From the NCBI GenBank assembly GCA_904392525.1, contig CAJFMW010000006.1, positions 1-46,416 of the forward strand: 46,416 nucleotides of DNA. Direction: 5' to 3'. Source of the stretch: an uncultured Eisenbergiella sp. Its GTDB lineage: Bacteria > Bacillota > Clostridia > Lachnospirales > Lachnospiraceae. The notes beneath the pieces are model-generated. The model was not told where the DNA came from. It did no database searches and worked only from the letters and a program-made list of their open reading frames with translations. Numbering within the stretch: the stretch's first letter is position 1; the number at the start of each line of letters is the position of its first letter. The position numbers and the translations under genes were made by a program. Below, piece after piece: positions 32,738 to 40,564 of this stretch.

Positions 32738-33543
32738 GAACCCTCTCCTTTCAGAACAGACAGCCTGCGCAGATTCAGGACGGTGGCGTAATGGGGGATC
32801 ACGAACGGCTCAGGCACTCCTGCCAGAAAGGCCAGATGCTCCTCTTCAAACCGGGCGATCTCCTCTTCGGGAAGGGAGGAGGCGCCGATTCCCCGGCAGG
32901 CCCGGATCCGGCCGTTCCAGCTGTCCCTGGTGAATGTGAGATCCAGATCAAAGCCTCCCGCCTGTTCCACCGCAAACAGCCCTTCGGCTTCCTCCGGCAT
33001 CTGCGGCATGACTCTTTTCATATGGGCACCCGTCCACTGGGGATTGTATTTCAATACCAGCTCCTCGCTCCTGCGCGCGATTTCGCTCTCTCCCGGCAGC
33101 CAGGCCATGAACAGGATACAGAAGTGTCCGTTGTCCTTCAGCAGCCGGTGTACCTTTTTGAAAATCTTCGTTTTATCAAAGTACATGAAGCACTGGCAGG
33201 CCAGAACCTCATCAAAGGTATGATCCGGGAAATCCACGCACTCCGCCTGACTGACCACATAGTCGATGTCCAGTCCCGCTTCCTTCGTCAGTCTGCGCGC
33301 CTGTTCGATCTGGTTTTCGGAAATATCCACCCCCGTAAAATGCGCGCCATAGCGGCTTAAGTGCCTTGGCAGCACACCCGTTCCGGTTCCCAGGTCCAGC
33401 ACGTTCCGGCCCCTTTCACACAGGCCCAGCCCTCGGATTTCCTGAAAAAAGCGTTCCGGATAGATATCCCTGTATTTTGCATAGTCCTCTGATGCACGGC
33501 CCCAGTCGAATTCCCGGCCATGGTCGATCTGTCTGTTTCTCAT
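32734..33543 (-). CDS. Class I SAM-dependent methyltransferase
   Basis: A 269-residue methyltransferase. The SAM-binding motif I is VLDLGTGTGVLPRHL, followed by FTGVDISENQIEQAR (acidic residue after strand 2) and DFPDHTFDEVLACQCFMYFD. The family is the ubiE/BioC-like group of small-molecule methylases; the substrate cannot be read from the sequence. The start at 33543 is fixed by GGAGGAAAA. The frame stays open for 45 more codons through an intergenic hairpin cluster, which is not coding in my view. It heads the six-gene operon and overlaps holA by 4 bp. Confidence 0.88.
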   Translation of the reverse strand: MRNRQIDHGREFDWGRASEDYAKYRDIYPERFFQEIRGLGLCERGRNVLDLGTGTGVLPRHLSRYGAHFTGVDISENQIEQARRLTKEAGLDIDYVVSQAECVDFPDHTFDEVLACQCFMYFDKTKIFKKVHRLLKDNGHFCILFMAWLPGESEIARRSEELVLKYNPQWTGAHMKRVMPQMPEEAEGLFAVEQAGGFDLDLTFTRDSWNGRIRACRGIGASSLPEEEIARFEEEHLAFLAGVPEPFVIPHYATVLNLRRLSVLKGEGS

Positions 33544-33578
33544 TTTTCCTCCATGCCGAAGCGGTATGCTGAGGCCGC

Positions 33579-33683
33579 GAGGAGAAATCACGCAGGTGAT
33601 TTCTCCTCTGCGATCTTTCCATCTCTTTCGCGGCCCGGACGGGCCGCTTGAAAACCACAAAAAGAATTGCGCGGGCAATTCTT
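33579..33683. repeat. Three strong hairpins upstream of the methyltransferase gene
   Basis: Perfect stems are GAGGAGAAATCAC-GCAG-GTGATTTCTCCTC (33579-33608, 13 bp), GCGGCCC-GGAC-GGGCCGC (33630-33647) and AAGAATTGC-GCGG-GCAATTCTT (33662-33683). They lie between the methyltransferase gene and the tandem multi-hairpin element and would form in its leader RNA. Confidence 0.75.
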
Positions 33684-33724
33684 CCAGGGAAGCATACTGG
33701 TATCGTAGTTTTTACAACTATTGT

Positions 33725-33993
33725 ATTATACCGCGTGCTTAGAGGAGAAAGCGACGCCGCAGTCGGCATTTTCTCCTCTAGCCGTGGCTTGGGGTATAAT
33801 CCCCGCGGAGCGGGGCGGCACGACTACGTCGAGCCGGATTGCGCTTTGCGCAATCATTATACCACGTGCGCAGAGGGGAAAGCGACGCCGCAGGCGGCAT
33901 TTTCCCCGCAAGCCGTGGGTTGCCGGTATAATCCCTGCGAAGCAGGGAGGCCCGATACAATCGGGCCGGATTGCGCTTTGCGCAATCATTATA
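33725..33993. repeat. Tandem pair of ~131-bp multi-hairpin units
   Basis: Unit 1 is 33725-33855 and unit 2 is 33856-33987; a third ATTATACC (33988 on) begins another copy. Each unit holds four stems in the same order. Between units the sequence of several stems changes on both sides so that pairing is kept: GGAGAAA/TTTCTCC becomes GGGGAAA/TTTCCCC, CCCCGC/GCGGGG becomes CCCTGC/GCAGGG, and CGAC/GTCG becomes CGAT/ATCG. The last stem GATTGCGC-TTT-GCGCAATC is identical. Each unit opens with a TGGTATAAT-type box on the minus strand. Short open frames across it (for example GIIPA, ALCAIIIP) are judged spurious. Confidence 0.85.
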
Positions 33994-33999
33994 CCATCA

Positions 34000-34365
34000 A
34001 TTTAAAAAAATGGCGAGATGCATTTGCCGAAACGGAAATACGGTTCGATGAGTAGAAGTCGTCTTTTTACCCGTACAAATATAAGCCGGACTACGGTTCA
34101 GCCAGCCAAAATCTCAATTTTATCCGCATAAAGACGCCGTTTTCTACGGATAAAATCACAGAAAACTCATTTTCAGCGGTACAACTTGCTGATTTTGTAC
34201 CGCTGAAATCACCGGAATATCTTTATCAACCGTACCGCAGAATCCGAAACTGTGTTTGAACCATATTGTCAGGCTTTTCCCCGCTGGGTATGTCGTGCAG
34301 GGGGATAAGAAAAGGCAGACCGCCGCCATTTATGGAGCGCCTGATTTATTGCATGAAAGGAAAAA
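34000..34365. other. Gene-free stretch with two strong hairpins
   Basis: No open frame or homology is evident. It contains ATTTTATCCG/CGGATAAAAT (34117-34156, 20-base loop) and TTTCAGCGGTACAA/TTGTACCGCTGAAA (34171-34208, perfect 14-bp stem, 10-base loop). The rest is unremarkable, and no clear promoter was found. Confidence 0.6.
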
Positions 34366-34402
34366 CCGCCGCAGAACGGGCATCCTTCCCGTTCTGCGGC
34401 GG
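34366..34402 (-). terminator. Terminator of the ECF sigma operon
   Basis: CCGCCGCAGAACGGG and CCCGTTCTGCGGCGG form a perfect 15-bp stem with a 7-base loop; on the minus strand five T residues follow. It lies 22 bp beyond the lipoprotein stop codon. Confidence 0.93.
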
Positions 34403-34424
34403 CTGTGAATGATATTTCTTCCGG

Positions 34425-34895
34425 CTATCCGATGGTAACAATAATCATTCTGTCCGCGAGAAACTCTCCATTTTCCGTCCAGTTCCCATATGCATAGACC
34501 TGATCTCCCGGCTCGATATCAGAAACGGATATCTGCTTCCGCTCCAGCAGGGTTCCGTCCGTCTGAAGGCTGATGCGTTCAATCTCCATGCCGTCCTGAT
34601 ACCGGACCGCTGCCGCTTCCGTTTCGTATCCGAGGGCCGGCGCGACGGCTACGTCTCCCTCAATCTGTGTTTCCACAACATGAGCCCCTTCTTCTGTGCA
34701 GTCCGCAATGCTGCCTGTCAGACCGGCATTTTCAAGAAGCGCTTCCGTATCCTCCAACGTTTCCTCTTCAGCCGTCTGCTGCGTTTCCACAGGCGTTTCG
34801 CTTTCCCCTCCTGTCATGCCGCATCCAGCCAGGAACACGGCCGCCGTAAGAATTGCCGTCCATACGGCGGCCATTGCTTTTCCGTTTTTTCCCAT
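34425..34895 (-). CDS. Small lipoprotein of the sigma/anti-sigma operon
   Basis: A 156-residue putative lipoprotein: a hydrophobic leader ends in LAGC (Cys25), followed by a Glu/Thr-rich linker and a beta-rich C-terminal domain (GDQVYAYGNWTENGEFLADRMIIVTIG) that resembles small OB-like extracytoplasmic domains. I do not recognise the family. It begins 9 bp after the anti-sigma-like gene and is followed by a strong terminator, so it is the last gene of that operon and may be part of the signal or the response. The ATG at 34895 is the simplest choice; codon 8 is an alternative. Confidence 0.75.
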   Translation of the reverse strand: MGKNGKAMAAVWTAILTAAVFLAGCGMTGGESETPVETQQTAEEETLEDTEALLENAGLTGSIADCTEEGAHVVETQIEGDVAVAPALGYETEAAAVRYQDGMEIERISLQTDGTLLERKQISVSDIEPGDQVYAYGNWTENGEFLADRMIIVTIG

Positions 34896-34904
34896 GATAT
34901 CCGC

Positions 34905-35711
34905 TTATTCTCCCATCGTCGCCAGTTCTGCCGCCATCTCCGCCAGCTGTTCCGGCTCCATGGTCAGGTCAAAGCCCAGAAGCTCGTAGCTCAGTCCGTC
35001 CTTTTCAAATCTGCAGTTATAGCTGACCGTTTCCTCCACTTCATTGCTTCCGTAAGCAAATACCAGTCTGCCCTCCTGCTCTGCCTGAATGTCTTCTTCC
35101 GTCTTCTCATAATCGGCAGGAACGAACTTGTGTACCGTTCTGGTGACAGTCAGGCTGATACCGCCTTTCTCGCCTTCCCATACGGGCGTAACGCCGGGCG
35201 CTCCCGTTGTTTCTCCCTCATAGGAGCGGCTTGGATAAATATAAGCCGAAACATCCTGGGTGCCGTCCGTATAAGTAAGATCGACGCCCTTATAGCTGGA
35301 AAGCACGTTTCCATCCTCATCGTAATCACTGCTGTCCACCGGAAGGGCGGAAGCAAACCGGAAGCCGTTGGAGAATTCTTCCACGGAAGGGAAAGCAAAA
35401 CCAACCTCCTCTTCTACTCCTGCAAGGGCGGAATAATCTTTTACCTGGTTGTTCAGATAAGACTGACTGGATGAGGAGGCAAGCCGTCCTGCCGCCGCCA
35501 CCGTCACGGAACCAATCAATGCCACTGCCGCTACTGCAAGAATCACCTTTTTTGTGCTGAATTTTTTCATATGTCTGCTCCTTTCCATATCGTCGATGCG
35601 CAAGTCGATCTGACTGTCAATTTTCTTTTTCAGGTCTGTGGGAACGGAGATCTGATCCGCTTCCCCGCCAAACCACCGTGCTATTCTTTCATCCGTTCTG
35701 TCTTTTCTCAT
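34905..35711 (-). CDS. Membrane anti-sigma-like protein
   Basis: A 268-residue single-pass membrane protein. A cytoplasmic N-terminus (1-52, RKDRTDERIARWFGGEADQ...) ends in a basic stretch before one membrane helix (about 55-75, KVILAVAAVALIGSVTVAAA). The outer domain of about 190 residues is rich in beta-strand patterns (FRFASALPV, VDLTYTDGTQDVSAYIYPS). It starts 40 bp after the ECF sigma gene stop. Location, topology and size are those of an anti-sigma factor that holds the sigma factor at the membrane; I could not match the N-terminus to a named anti-sigma domain with certainty. The start at 35711 is set by GTGGAGGTAGCC. Confidence 0.8.
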   Translation of the reverse strand: MRKDRTDERIARWFGGEADQISVPTDLKKKIDSQIDLRIDDMERSRHMKKFSTKKVILAVAAVALIGSVTVAAAGRLASSSSQSYLNNQVKDYSALAGVEEEVGFAFPSVEEFSNGFRFASALPVDSSDYDEDGNVLSSYKGVDLTYTDGTQDVSAYIYPSRSYEGETTGAPGVTPVWEGEKGGISLTVTRTVHKFVPADYEKTEEDIQAEQEGRLVFAYGSNEVEETVSYNCRFEKDGLSYELLGFDLTMEPEQLAEMAAELATMGE

Positions 35712-35751
35712 GGCTACCTCCACTTTTACCGCCGGGATTTTCCAGTTTCTT

Positions 35752-36327
35752 CTATTCCGCGTGTGATACCGCTCTGAGAAGTTTTCCGCCGGCTTCGTTG
35801 TCAGAAAGGCTTTTCCCCAGCTTTTTTCTTGCCGCATGCAGCCTCGATTTGACAGTTCCTTCAAAGCATCCTGTGATTCTGGCGATCTCCGCGGTGGTAA
35901 AGTCGTTGAAATAGTACAGGACCACGATGCTTCTGTGTTTTTCATCCAGGCTCTCCACTGCTTTACGGATTCTTTCCCGTTCCTCTTTCCCAATCAGCCG
36001 CGACAGGCAGTCGCCCCCGTCCGCCCGGTCTGCGCACACCGCGATGTCCTCATCCGGAATCTCGCGCTTTCCATTCCGTCCGCATTTCCATGCGAGGCGG
36101 GTCAGAATCCGGTAAAACCAGCTTTTAAAGCCCGCCGGTTCCTTTAATTCCTTCGCATGCAGATATACCTGTACAAAGGTCTCCTGCACCACATCCTCCG
36201 CGTCCGCCCGGTTTCCCGTGAGCAGAACGGCCGTGCGATAGGCCTGTACATGATACCGCTCATAAATCTGATCAAAAGCCGTGCGGCTTCCTGTCTGCAG
36301 TTGTCTTACCAGTTCCATTTCGTTCAA
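35752..36327 (-). CDS. ECF-type RNA polymerase sigma factor
   Basis: A 191-residue group 4 sigma factor. Region 2 includes FDQIYERYHVQAYRTAVLLTGNRADAEDVVQETF (residues about 18-51), with the DAEDVVQE core-binding signature. Region 4 holds VLYYFNDFTTAEIARITGCFEGTVKSRLHAARKKL (about 135-170), a clear helix-turn-helix. The start is taken as the TTG at 36327, because AAAGGAG lies six bases upstream; a GTG seven codons earlier and an ATG three codons later are alternatives. The following membrane protein is probably its anti-sigma factor. The upstream sequence GAACCGTTTC (minus strand, about 36435-36444) resembles an ECF -35 element and might allow autoregulation. Confidence 0.93.
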   Translation of the reverse strand: MNEMELVRQLQTGSRTAFDQIYERYHVQAYRTAVLLTGNRADAEDVVQETFVQVYLHAKELKEPAGFKSWFYRILTRLAWKCGRNGKREIPDEDIAVCADRADGGDCLSRLIGKEERERIRKAVESLDEKHRSIVVLYYFNDFTTAEIARITGCFEGTVKSRLHAARKKLGKSLSDNEAGGKLLRAVSHAE

Positions 36328-36507
36328 GGGTTTCTCCTTTTGCCGCACTTGCGGCGCCGCATCCGCGGCATATCATTTTCAGCTTTTTTGCTGCCTTTTT
36401 CGGTGCACCTGCTAATAAGAGATTGAAGGGGTGGAAACGGTTCACTTTTTCTCAAAAAAAATTCAGGACACTTTTTCTTAATCCCAATTATTGCAGGAAG
36501 AAAAATC

Positions 36508-36536
36508 TTGTCAAACCCCTTTTTTTCTATTACAAT
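36508..36536 (+). promoter_or_regulatory. Promoter of the comEA-to-comEC operon
   Basis: TTGTCA (36508-36513), a 17-bp T-rich spacer and TACAAT (36531-36536), 57 bp upstream of the comEA start. Confidence 0.72.
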
Positions 36537-36592
36537 GGAAATGCAGCAGCATACGGGGGCCTTTCCGCGCAGGATGCGGAAAGGAGTAAAAA

Positions 36593-37273
36593 ATGTCATA
36601 TTGTTGCAGAAGAATTCCGGTACCGGTCATGGTACTGGCATTTCTTTTATTATTAAGCGGCTGCGGCAGTTTAAGCCGCGGGAAAACAGTGGAGCTTGAA
36701 CCGGTAACGGCGGCTGTGGAAGCACAGGCCGAAGGGGAGACTTCTTCAGGCGGTCAGATTCCGGCGCCTGAGGCGGAGCCAGAGACGGAAACGCCTTCCG
36801 TCTGGGTGGTGCATATCTGCGGAGCCGTCAACCGTCCCGGCGTTTATACGTTCCCGGAAGGGAGCCGGGTATGCGATGCGGTGGAAGCGGCGGGCGGATT
36901 GAGCGAAGAGGCTGCTGCAAGCAGCTTAAACCAGGCGGCACTGCTTTCGGACGGGCTGCAGATTGTGGTTCCGACCGAAGAGGAAATCGAAGGGCTTTCG
37001 TCCCAGGCGGCTTCCTCAGGCGTTTTTTCATCGGGAATTTTTTCCGCGGACGGCTCACAGAATGCGGCCGGATCCGGAAACGGACTTGTGAACATCAATA
37101 CGGCTTCCCTGGAGGAGCTGATGACTCTGCCCGGAATCGGACAGACCAGAGCTGAGGCCATTGTTGCCTACCGCCAGGAACGGGGAAGCTTTCAGACGAT
37201 TGAAGACATTATGAAGGTGGACGGGATCAAGGAAGGAAGCTTTGAAAAGCTGAAGGAAAAGATCACCGTCTGA
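36593..37273 (+). CDS. comEA: ComEA-like DNA-binding competence protein, lipoprotein form
   Basis: A 226-residue exported protein. A hydrophobic leader ends in LSGC (Cys24), so it is likely lipid-anchored where B. subtilis ComEA has a membrane helix. A Glu/Ala-rich linker is followed by a SLBB domain (about 69-128, VVHICGAVNRPGVYTFPEG, RVCDAVEAAGG) and a C-terminal helix-hairpin-helix pair (about 165-226, VNINTASLEELMTLPGIGQTRAEAI). ComEA binds incoming double-stranded DNA and passes it to ComEC. AAAGGAG lies six bases before the ATG. It opens an operon with a two-component system, a GerMN lipoprotein and comEC, so both DNA-uptake genes flank signalling genes. Confidence 0.93.
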   Translation: MSYCCRRIPVPVMVLAFLLLLSGCGSLSRGKTVELEPVTAAVEAQAEGETSSGGQIPAPEAEPETETPSVWVVHICGAVNRPGVYTFPEGSRVCDAVEAAGGLSEEAAASSLNQAALLSDGLQIVVPTEEEIEGLSSQAASSGVFSSGIFSADGSQNAAGSGNGLVNINTASLEELMTLPGIGQTRAEAIVAYRQERGSFQTIEDIMKVDGIKEGSFEKLKEKITV

Positions 37274-37293
37274 CCTGGAAGTCGAGGTATAAT

Positions 37294-37983
37294 ATGGCTA
37301 AGAAGGTCCTGGTTGTGGACGACGAAAAACTGATCGTAAAGGGCATCCGTTTCAGTCTGGAGCAGGAGGGCATGGAGGTCACCTGCGCCTACGATGGAGA
37401 GGAGGCTCTGGAAGCGGCTAAAAATACGGAATTTGACATCATCCTTCTGGATATCATGCTCCCGAAGCTGACCGGACTGGAGGTCTGCCAGCAGATCCGG
37501 GAATTTTCCAATGTGCCGATCATCATGCTGACGGCGAAGGATAACGATATGGATAAGATCATGGGGCTGGAATACGGCGCCGATGATTATATTACAAAGC
37601 CCTTCAATATTCTGGAGGTTAAGGCCAGAATCAAAGCGATCATGCGCAGAACATCCAGCCGGGACAGGGAAGCTTCCGGTCCAAAGACCGTAGTGAACGG
37701 AGACCTGAAGCTGGACTGCGACAGCAGGCGCGTTTACATCGCGGGCAGAGAGGTGAACCTGACGGCCAGGGAATTCGATCTGCTTGAGCTTCTCGCCCTG
37801 AACCCCAACAAGGTCTACAGCCGGGAAAACCTGCTGAAGCTGGTATGGGGCAACGATTATCCGGGCGACGTACGCACCGTTGACGTGCATATCCGGAGGC
37901 TCCGTGAGAAAATCGAAAGCAATCCGAGCGAGCCGAAATATGTGCATACCAAATGGGGCGTCGGCTATTTTTTCAGAAACTGA
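37294..37983 (+). CDS. OmpR/PhoB-family response regulator
   Basis: A 229-residue two-component regulator. The receiver domain has the acidic pair Asp9/Asp10, phosphoacceptor Asp53 (ILLDIMLP), Thr80 and Lys102 (TKPF). The winged-helix DNA-binding domain (about 130-229) shows VNLTAREFDLLELLA, VDVHIRRLREKIE and TKWGVGYFF. It resembles WalR/VicR in style but I do not assign that name. The GAGG before the ATG overlaps TATAAT by chance. The histidine kinase gene follows after a gap of about 100 bp, so this is a matched pair. Confidence 0.95.
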   Translation: MAKKVLVVDDEKLIVKGIRFSLEQEGMEVTCAYDGEEALEAAKNTEFDIILLDIMLPKLTGLEVCQQIREFSNVPIIMLTAKDNDMDKIMGLEYGADDYITKPFNILEVKARIKAIMRRTSSRDREASGPKTVVNGDLKLDCDSRRVYIAGREVNLTAREFDLLELLALNPNKVYSRENLLKLVWGNDYPGDVRTVDVHIRRLREKIESNPSEPKYVHTKWGVGYFFRN

Positions 37984-38088
37984 TATAAAACTACCCGGCA
38001 GCGGCTGTTTGCTGCGGCAAATGGCTGCTGCAGGCTTCAGCCGGCCGTGAAGACGGAAGCGCGAAAACGCTTCGGAATGGAAGGAAAC

Positions 38089-39573
38089 ATGCATGACAGG
38101 CTGAAGGGGCTGCTTACAAAAATACCCGCTCTCAGGAGCGTAAAGGTCTATATCTTTCTGCTGCTGCTCGCGATGGGAATCATTCCCAGCTTCGTGATGC
38201 GCATCGGCATTCTTCAAAGCTATGAAAACCGTGCGGTATCCCTGCGCATTTCCGATACGCAGGCGCAGTTCACAATCATAGCGAACCATCTTCTGACAAA
38301 CAACTATCTGCAGGATACCTCCAACGCGGCGATCAACGCGGAGCTGGAGCAGATATCCACTCTTTATGACGGACGCGTGCTCATCATCAACAACAGCTTT
38401 CACGTGGTAAAGGATACCTATGGAATCAGCGAAGGAAAAACCATCATTTCGGAGGAAGTGATCCGCTGCTTCAAGGGAGAAAATACGACCAACTATGAGC
38501 GCAGGGGCGGATACATTGAAATGACGATCCCGATCATGGATTCGGTGTCAAGCGCCTCCTCTTCCACGGATACGGCCCAGGCATCCACCGCCAGCGTTCA
38601 GGGCGTGCTGCTCGCCAGCGTTTCCACAGAAAGCATCCGGACGACGATGGAAATCATGAACCGCAATGCCCTGATCATTGAAATCGTGATGATCATTTTC
38701 ATTTTCGGCATTTCGGTGGGCATTTCCTATATTCTGATTCGTCCCTTCAACCGGGTGACGCAGGCCATCAACGAAGTGAAGAACAGCTTCACGGACGAGC
38801 AGATCAGCGTGAAGGATTACCGGGAAACCGAGCAGATCGTGGACGCGTTCAATCAGCTGCTGAACCAGATGAAGGTGGTTGACGATTCCAGGCAGGAATT
38901 TGTCGCAAACGTATCCCACGAGCTGAAAACACCGCTCACCTCCATGAAGGTTCTTGCCGATTCCCTGATGCAGATGGAGGATGCTCCCATTGAGCTGTAT
39001 CAGGAATTCATGCAGGATATTGCGGCGGAAATCGATCGGGAAAACAAGATCATCAACGATCTATTATCTCTTGTAAAAATGGATAAGACCGCGGCGCAGC
39101 TTACCATCGAGACGGTGGACATCAACGAGCTGATTGAGCTGGTGCTCAAGCGCCTGCGCCCCATCGCAAGAACCAGAGATGTGGAAGTGGTATTTGAGAG
39201 CATCCGGCCTGTGAGCGCAGAGGTGGATGAGGTCAAAATCACGCAGGTCTTCACCAATCTGGTGGAGAACGCCATCAAATATAATAAGGAACACGGCTGG
39301 GTGAAGGTGCTTCTGGACGCGGACCACCAGTTTTTCACGGTGGAAATCTCCGATTCCGGCATTGGTATCCCCGAGGCGGACTATGACCATATTTTTGAGC
39401 GCTTTTATCGTGTGGACAAATCCCACTCCAGAGAAATCGGCGGAACAGGACTGGGCCTTGCGATCACAAGAAACGCCGTTCTTCTGCACCGCGGCTCCAT
39501 CAGAGTCAGCAGCGTGGAGGGAGAAGGTACCTGCTTCACGGTAAAAATACCGCTCACCTACGTGAAACAGTAA
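38089..39573 (+). CDS. HAMP-domain sensor histidine kinase
   Basis: A 494-residue membrane kinase. Two membrane helices (about 19-37 and 194-218) enclose an extracellular sensor of about 155 residues containing a Ser/Thr/Ala-rich stretch. A HAMP segment follows (about 217-270), then HisKA with ANVSHELKTPLTSM (phospho-His277) and the HATPase domain with N-box TNLVENAIKYN, G1 DSGIGIPEADY, F-box FERFYRVDK and G2 GGTGLGLAI. The start is not certain: ATG 38089 has GGAAGG close upstream, while ATG 38077 and GTG 38047 are in frame. It pairs with the response regulator just upstream and precedes the GerMN lipoprotein by 13 bp. Confidence 0.94.
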   Translation: MHDRLKGLLTKIPALRSVKVYIFLLLLAMGIIPSFVMRIGILQSYENRAVSLRISDTQAQFTIIANHLLTNNYLQDTSNAAINAELEQISTLYDGRVLIINNSFHVVKDTYGISEGKTIISEEVIRCFKGENTTNYERRGGYIEMTIPIMDSVSSASSSTDTAQASTASVQGVLLASVSTESIRTTMEIMNRNALIIEIVMIIFIFGISVGISYILIRPFNRVTQAINEVKNSFTDEQISVKDYRETEQIVDAFNQLLNQMKVVDDSRQEFVANVSHELKTPLTSMKVLADSLMQMEDAPIELYQEFMQDIAAEIDRENKIINDLLSLVKMDKTAAQLTIETVDINELIELVLKRLRPIARTRDVEVVFESIRPVSAEVDEVKITQVFTNLVENAIKYNKEHGWVKVLLDADHQFFTVEISDSGIGIPEADYDHIFERFYRVDKSHSREIGGTGLGLAITRNAVLLHRGSIRVSSVEGEGTCFTVKIPLTYVKQ

Positions 39574-39586
39574 AACAGGAGAAGTT

Positions 39587-40564
39587 ATGTCTAAATTATG
39601 GAAAAAGGCCGTTTTCTGTCTTCTTCCCGTACTGCTTTTTCTTTTCAGCGGCTGCGGGACACAGGAAGAAGAGGAAAGCGGACAGGCATTTGAGGTTTAT
39701 TATCTGAACCGGGAGGAAACGGCGATTTCCTCCGAAACCGTTTATCTGGACGAAAGTCTGACGCAGGACGAACAGATCAGTGCCCTTCTGACCGCTCTGC
39801 AGACGGCGCCTGAGGATGTTTCCCTGAAGGCGTCTGCCGGAACCTCTTTTCAGATCAATAACTATCTGGTGGATGAGGGGCAACTGAATATCGACGTGGA
39901 TGAATCATATCGGAAGCTGCCTGCCACAACCGAAGTTCTGGTCAGGGCTTCCCTTGTCAGGACCCTTGTGCAGGTGGATGAAATCAACCATGTACTGATG
40001 ACGGTTGCAGGCCAGAGCCTGATGGACAGCTCCGGTACAGCGGTGGGACCGATGACCGCCGACACCTTCATCGACAACGCGGGGGACGCCATCAATCCCT
40101 ATGAAATGGTGACGCTCACGCTCTATTTCGCCAATGAAACCGGAGACAGGCTTGTGGAAACCACTCGGACGCTGGAATACAACAGCAACATTTCGGTGGA
40201 GCGGCTGGTTGTGGACTGTCTGGTGAAAGGGCCTGATACGGATCAGGCGTTTCCGACCATCAATCCCGACACCAAGGTACTCGGCGTAACCGTTCGTGAC
40301 GGAATCTGCTATGTGAATTTTGACAAAACCTTCCTGACGCAGGTTTATACAGTAACTCCCGAGGTTGTGATCTATTCCATTACCAATTCCCTTGTGGAGC
40401 TTACCAGCGTGAACAAGGTTCAGATTTCCATCGACGGTCAGACAGATGTGGTTTTCCGGGAAACCTTCAACCTGACGAATCTTTATGAAAGAAACCTGGA
40501 TCTCATAGGAGATTCCGTTGAAACGCAAACTTCGACAGAAACACAGACGGAAGGGGGACAGTAA
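39587..40564 (+). CDS. GerMN-domain lipoprotein
   Basis: A 325-residue lipoprotein (lipobox FSGC, Cys24) with two GerMN domains, the first at about 35-160 (VYYLNREETAISSETVYL, LNIDVDESYRKLP) and the second at about 175-300 (TLYFANETGDRLVETTRTL, CYVNFDKTFL). GerMN domains occur in the germination protein GerM and in the LpqB lipoprotein that works with a two-component system in actinobacteria. Here the gene also follows a sensor kinase, so it may modulate the kinase from outside. AGGAGAAGTT precedes the ATG. The stop TAA shares its last base with the comEC start. Confidence 0.9.
   Translation: MSKLWKKAVFCLLPVLLFLFSGCGTQEEEESGQAFEVYYLNREETAISSETVYLDESLTQDEQISALLTALQTAPEDVSLKASAGTSFQINNYLVDEGQLNIDVDESYRKLPATTEVLVRASLVRTLVQVDEINHVLMTVAGQSLMDSSGTAVGPMTADTFIDNAGDAINPYEMVTLTLYFANETGDRLVETTRTLEYNSNISVERLVVDCLVKGPDTDQAFPTINPDTKVLGVTVRDGICYVNFDKTFLTQVYTVTPEVVIYSITNSLVELTSVNKVQISIDGQTDVVFRETFNLTNLYERNLDLIGDSVETQTSTETQTEGGQ

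Noticed and set aside
33725-33993. Tandem repeat considered as a CRISPR array.
   Set aside because: Only two units of about 131 bp, no short direct repeats with unique spacers, no cas genes nearby.
33648-34055. Several 60-135 codon frames with repeated GIIPA and ALCAIIIP peptides.
   Set aside because: They arise from the tandem multi-hairpin units. Frames exist on both strands, and substitutions between units preserve pairing instead of a protein sequence.
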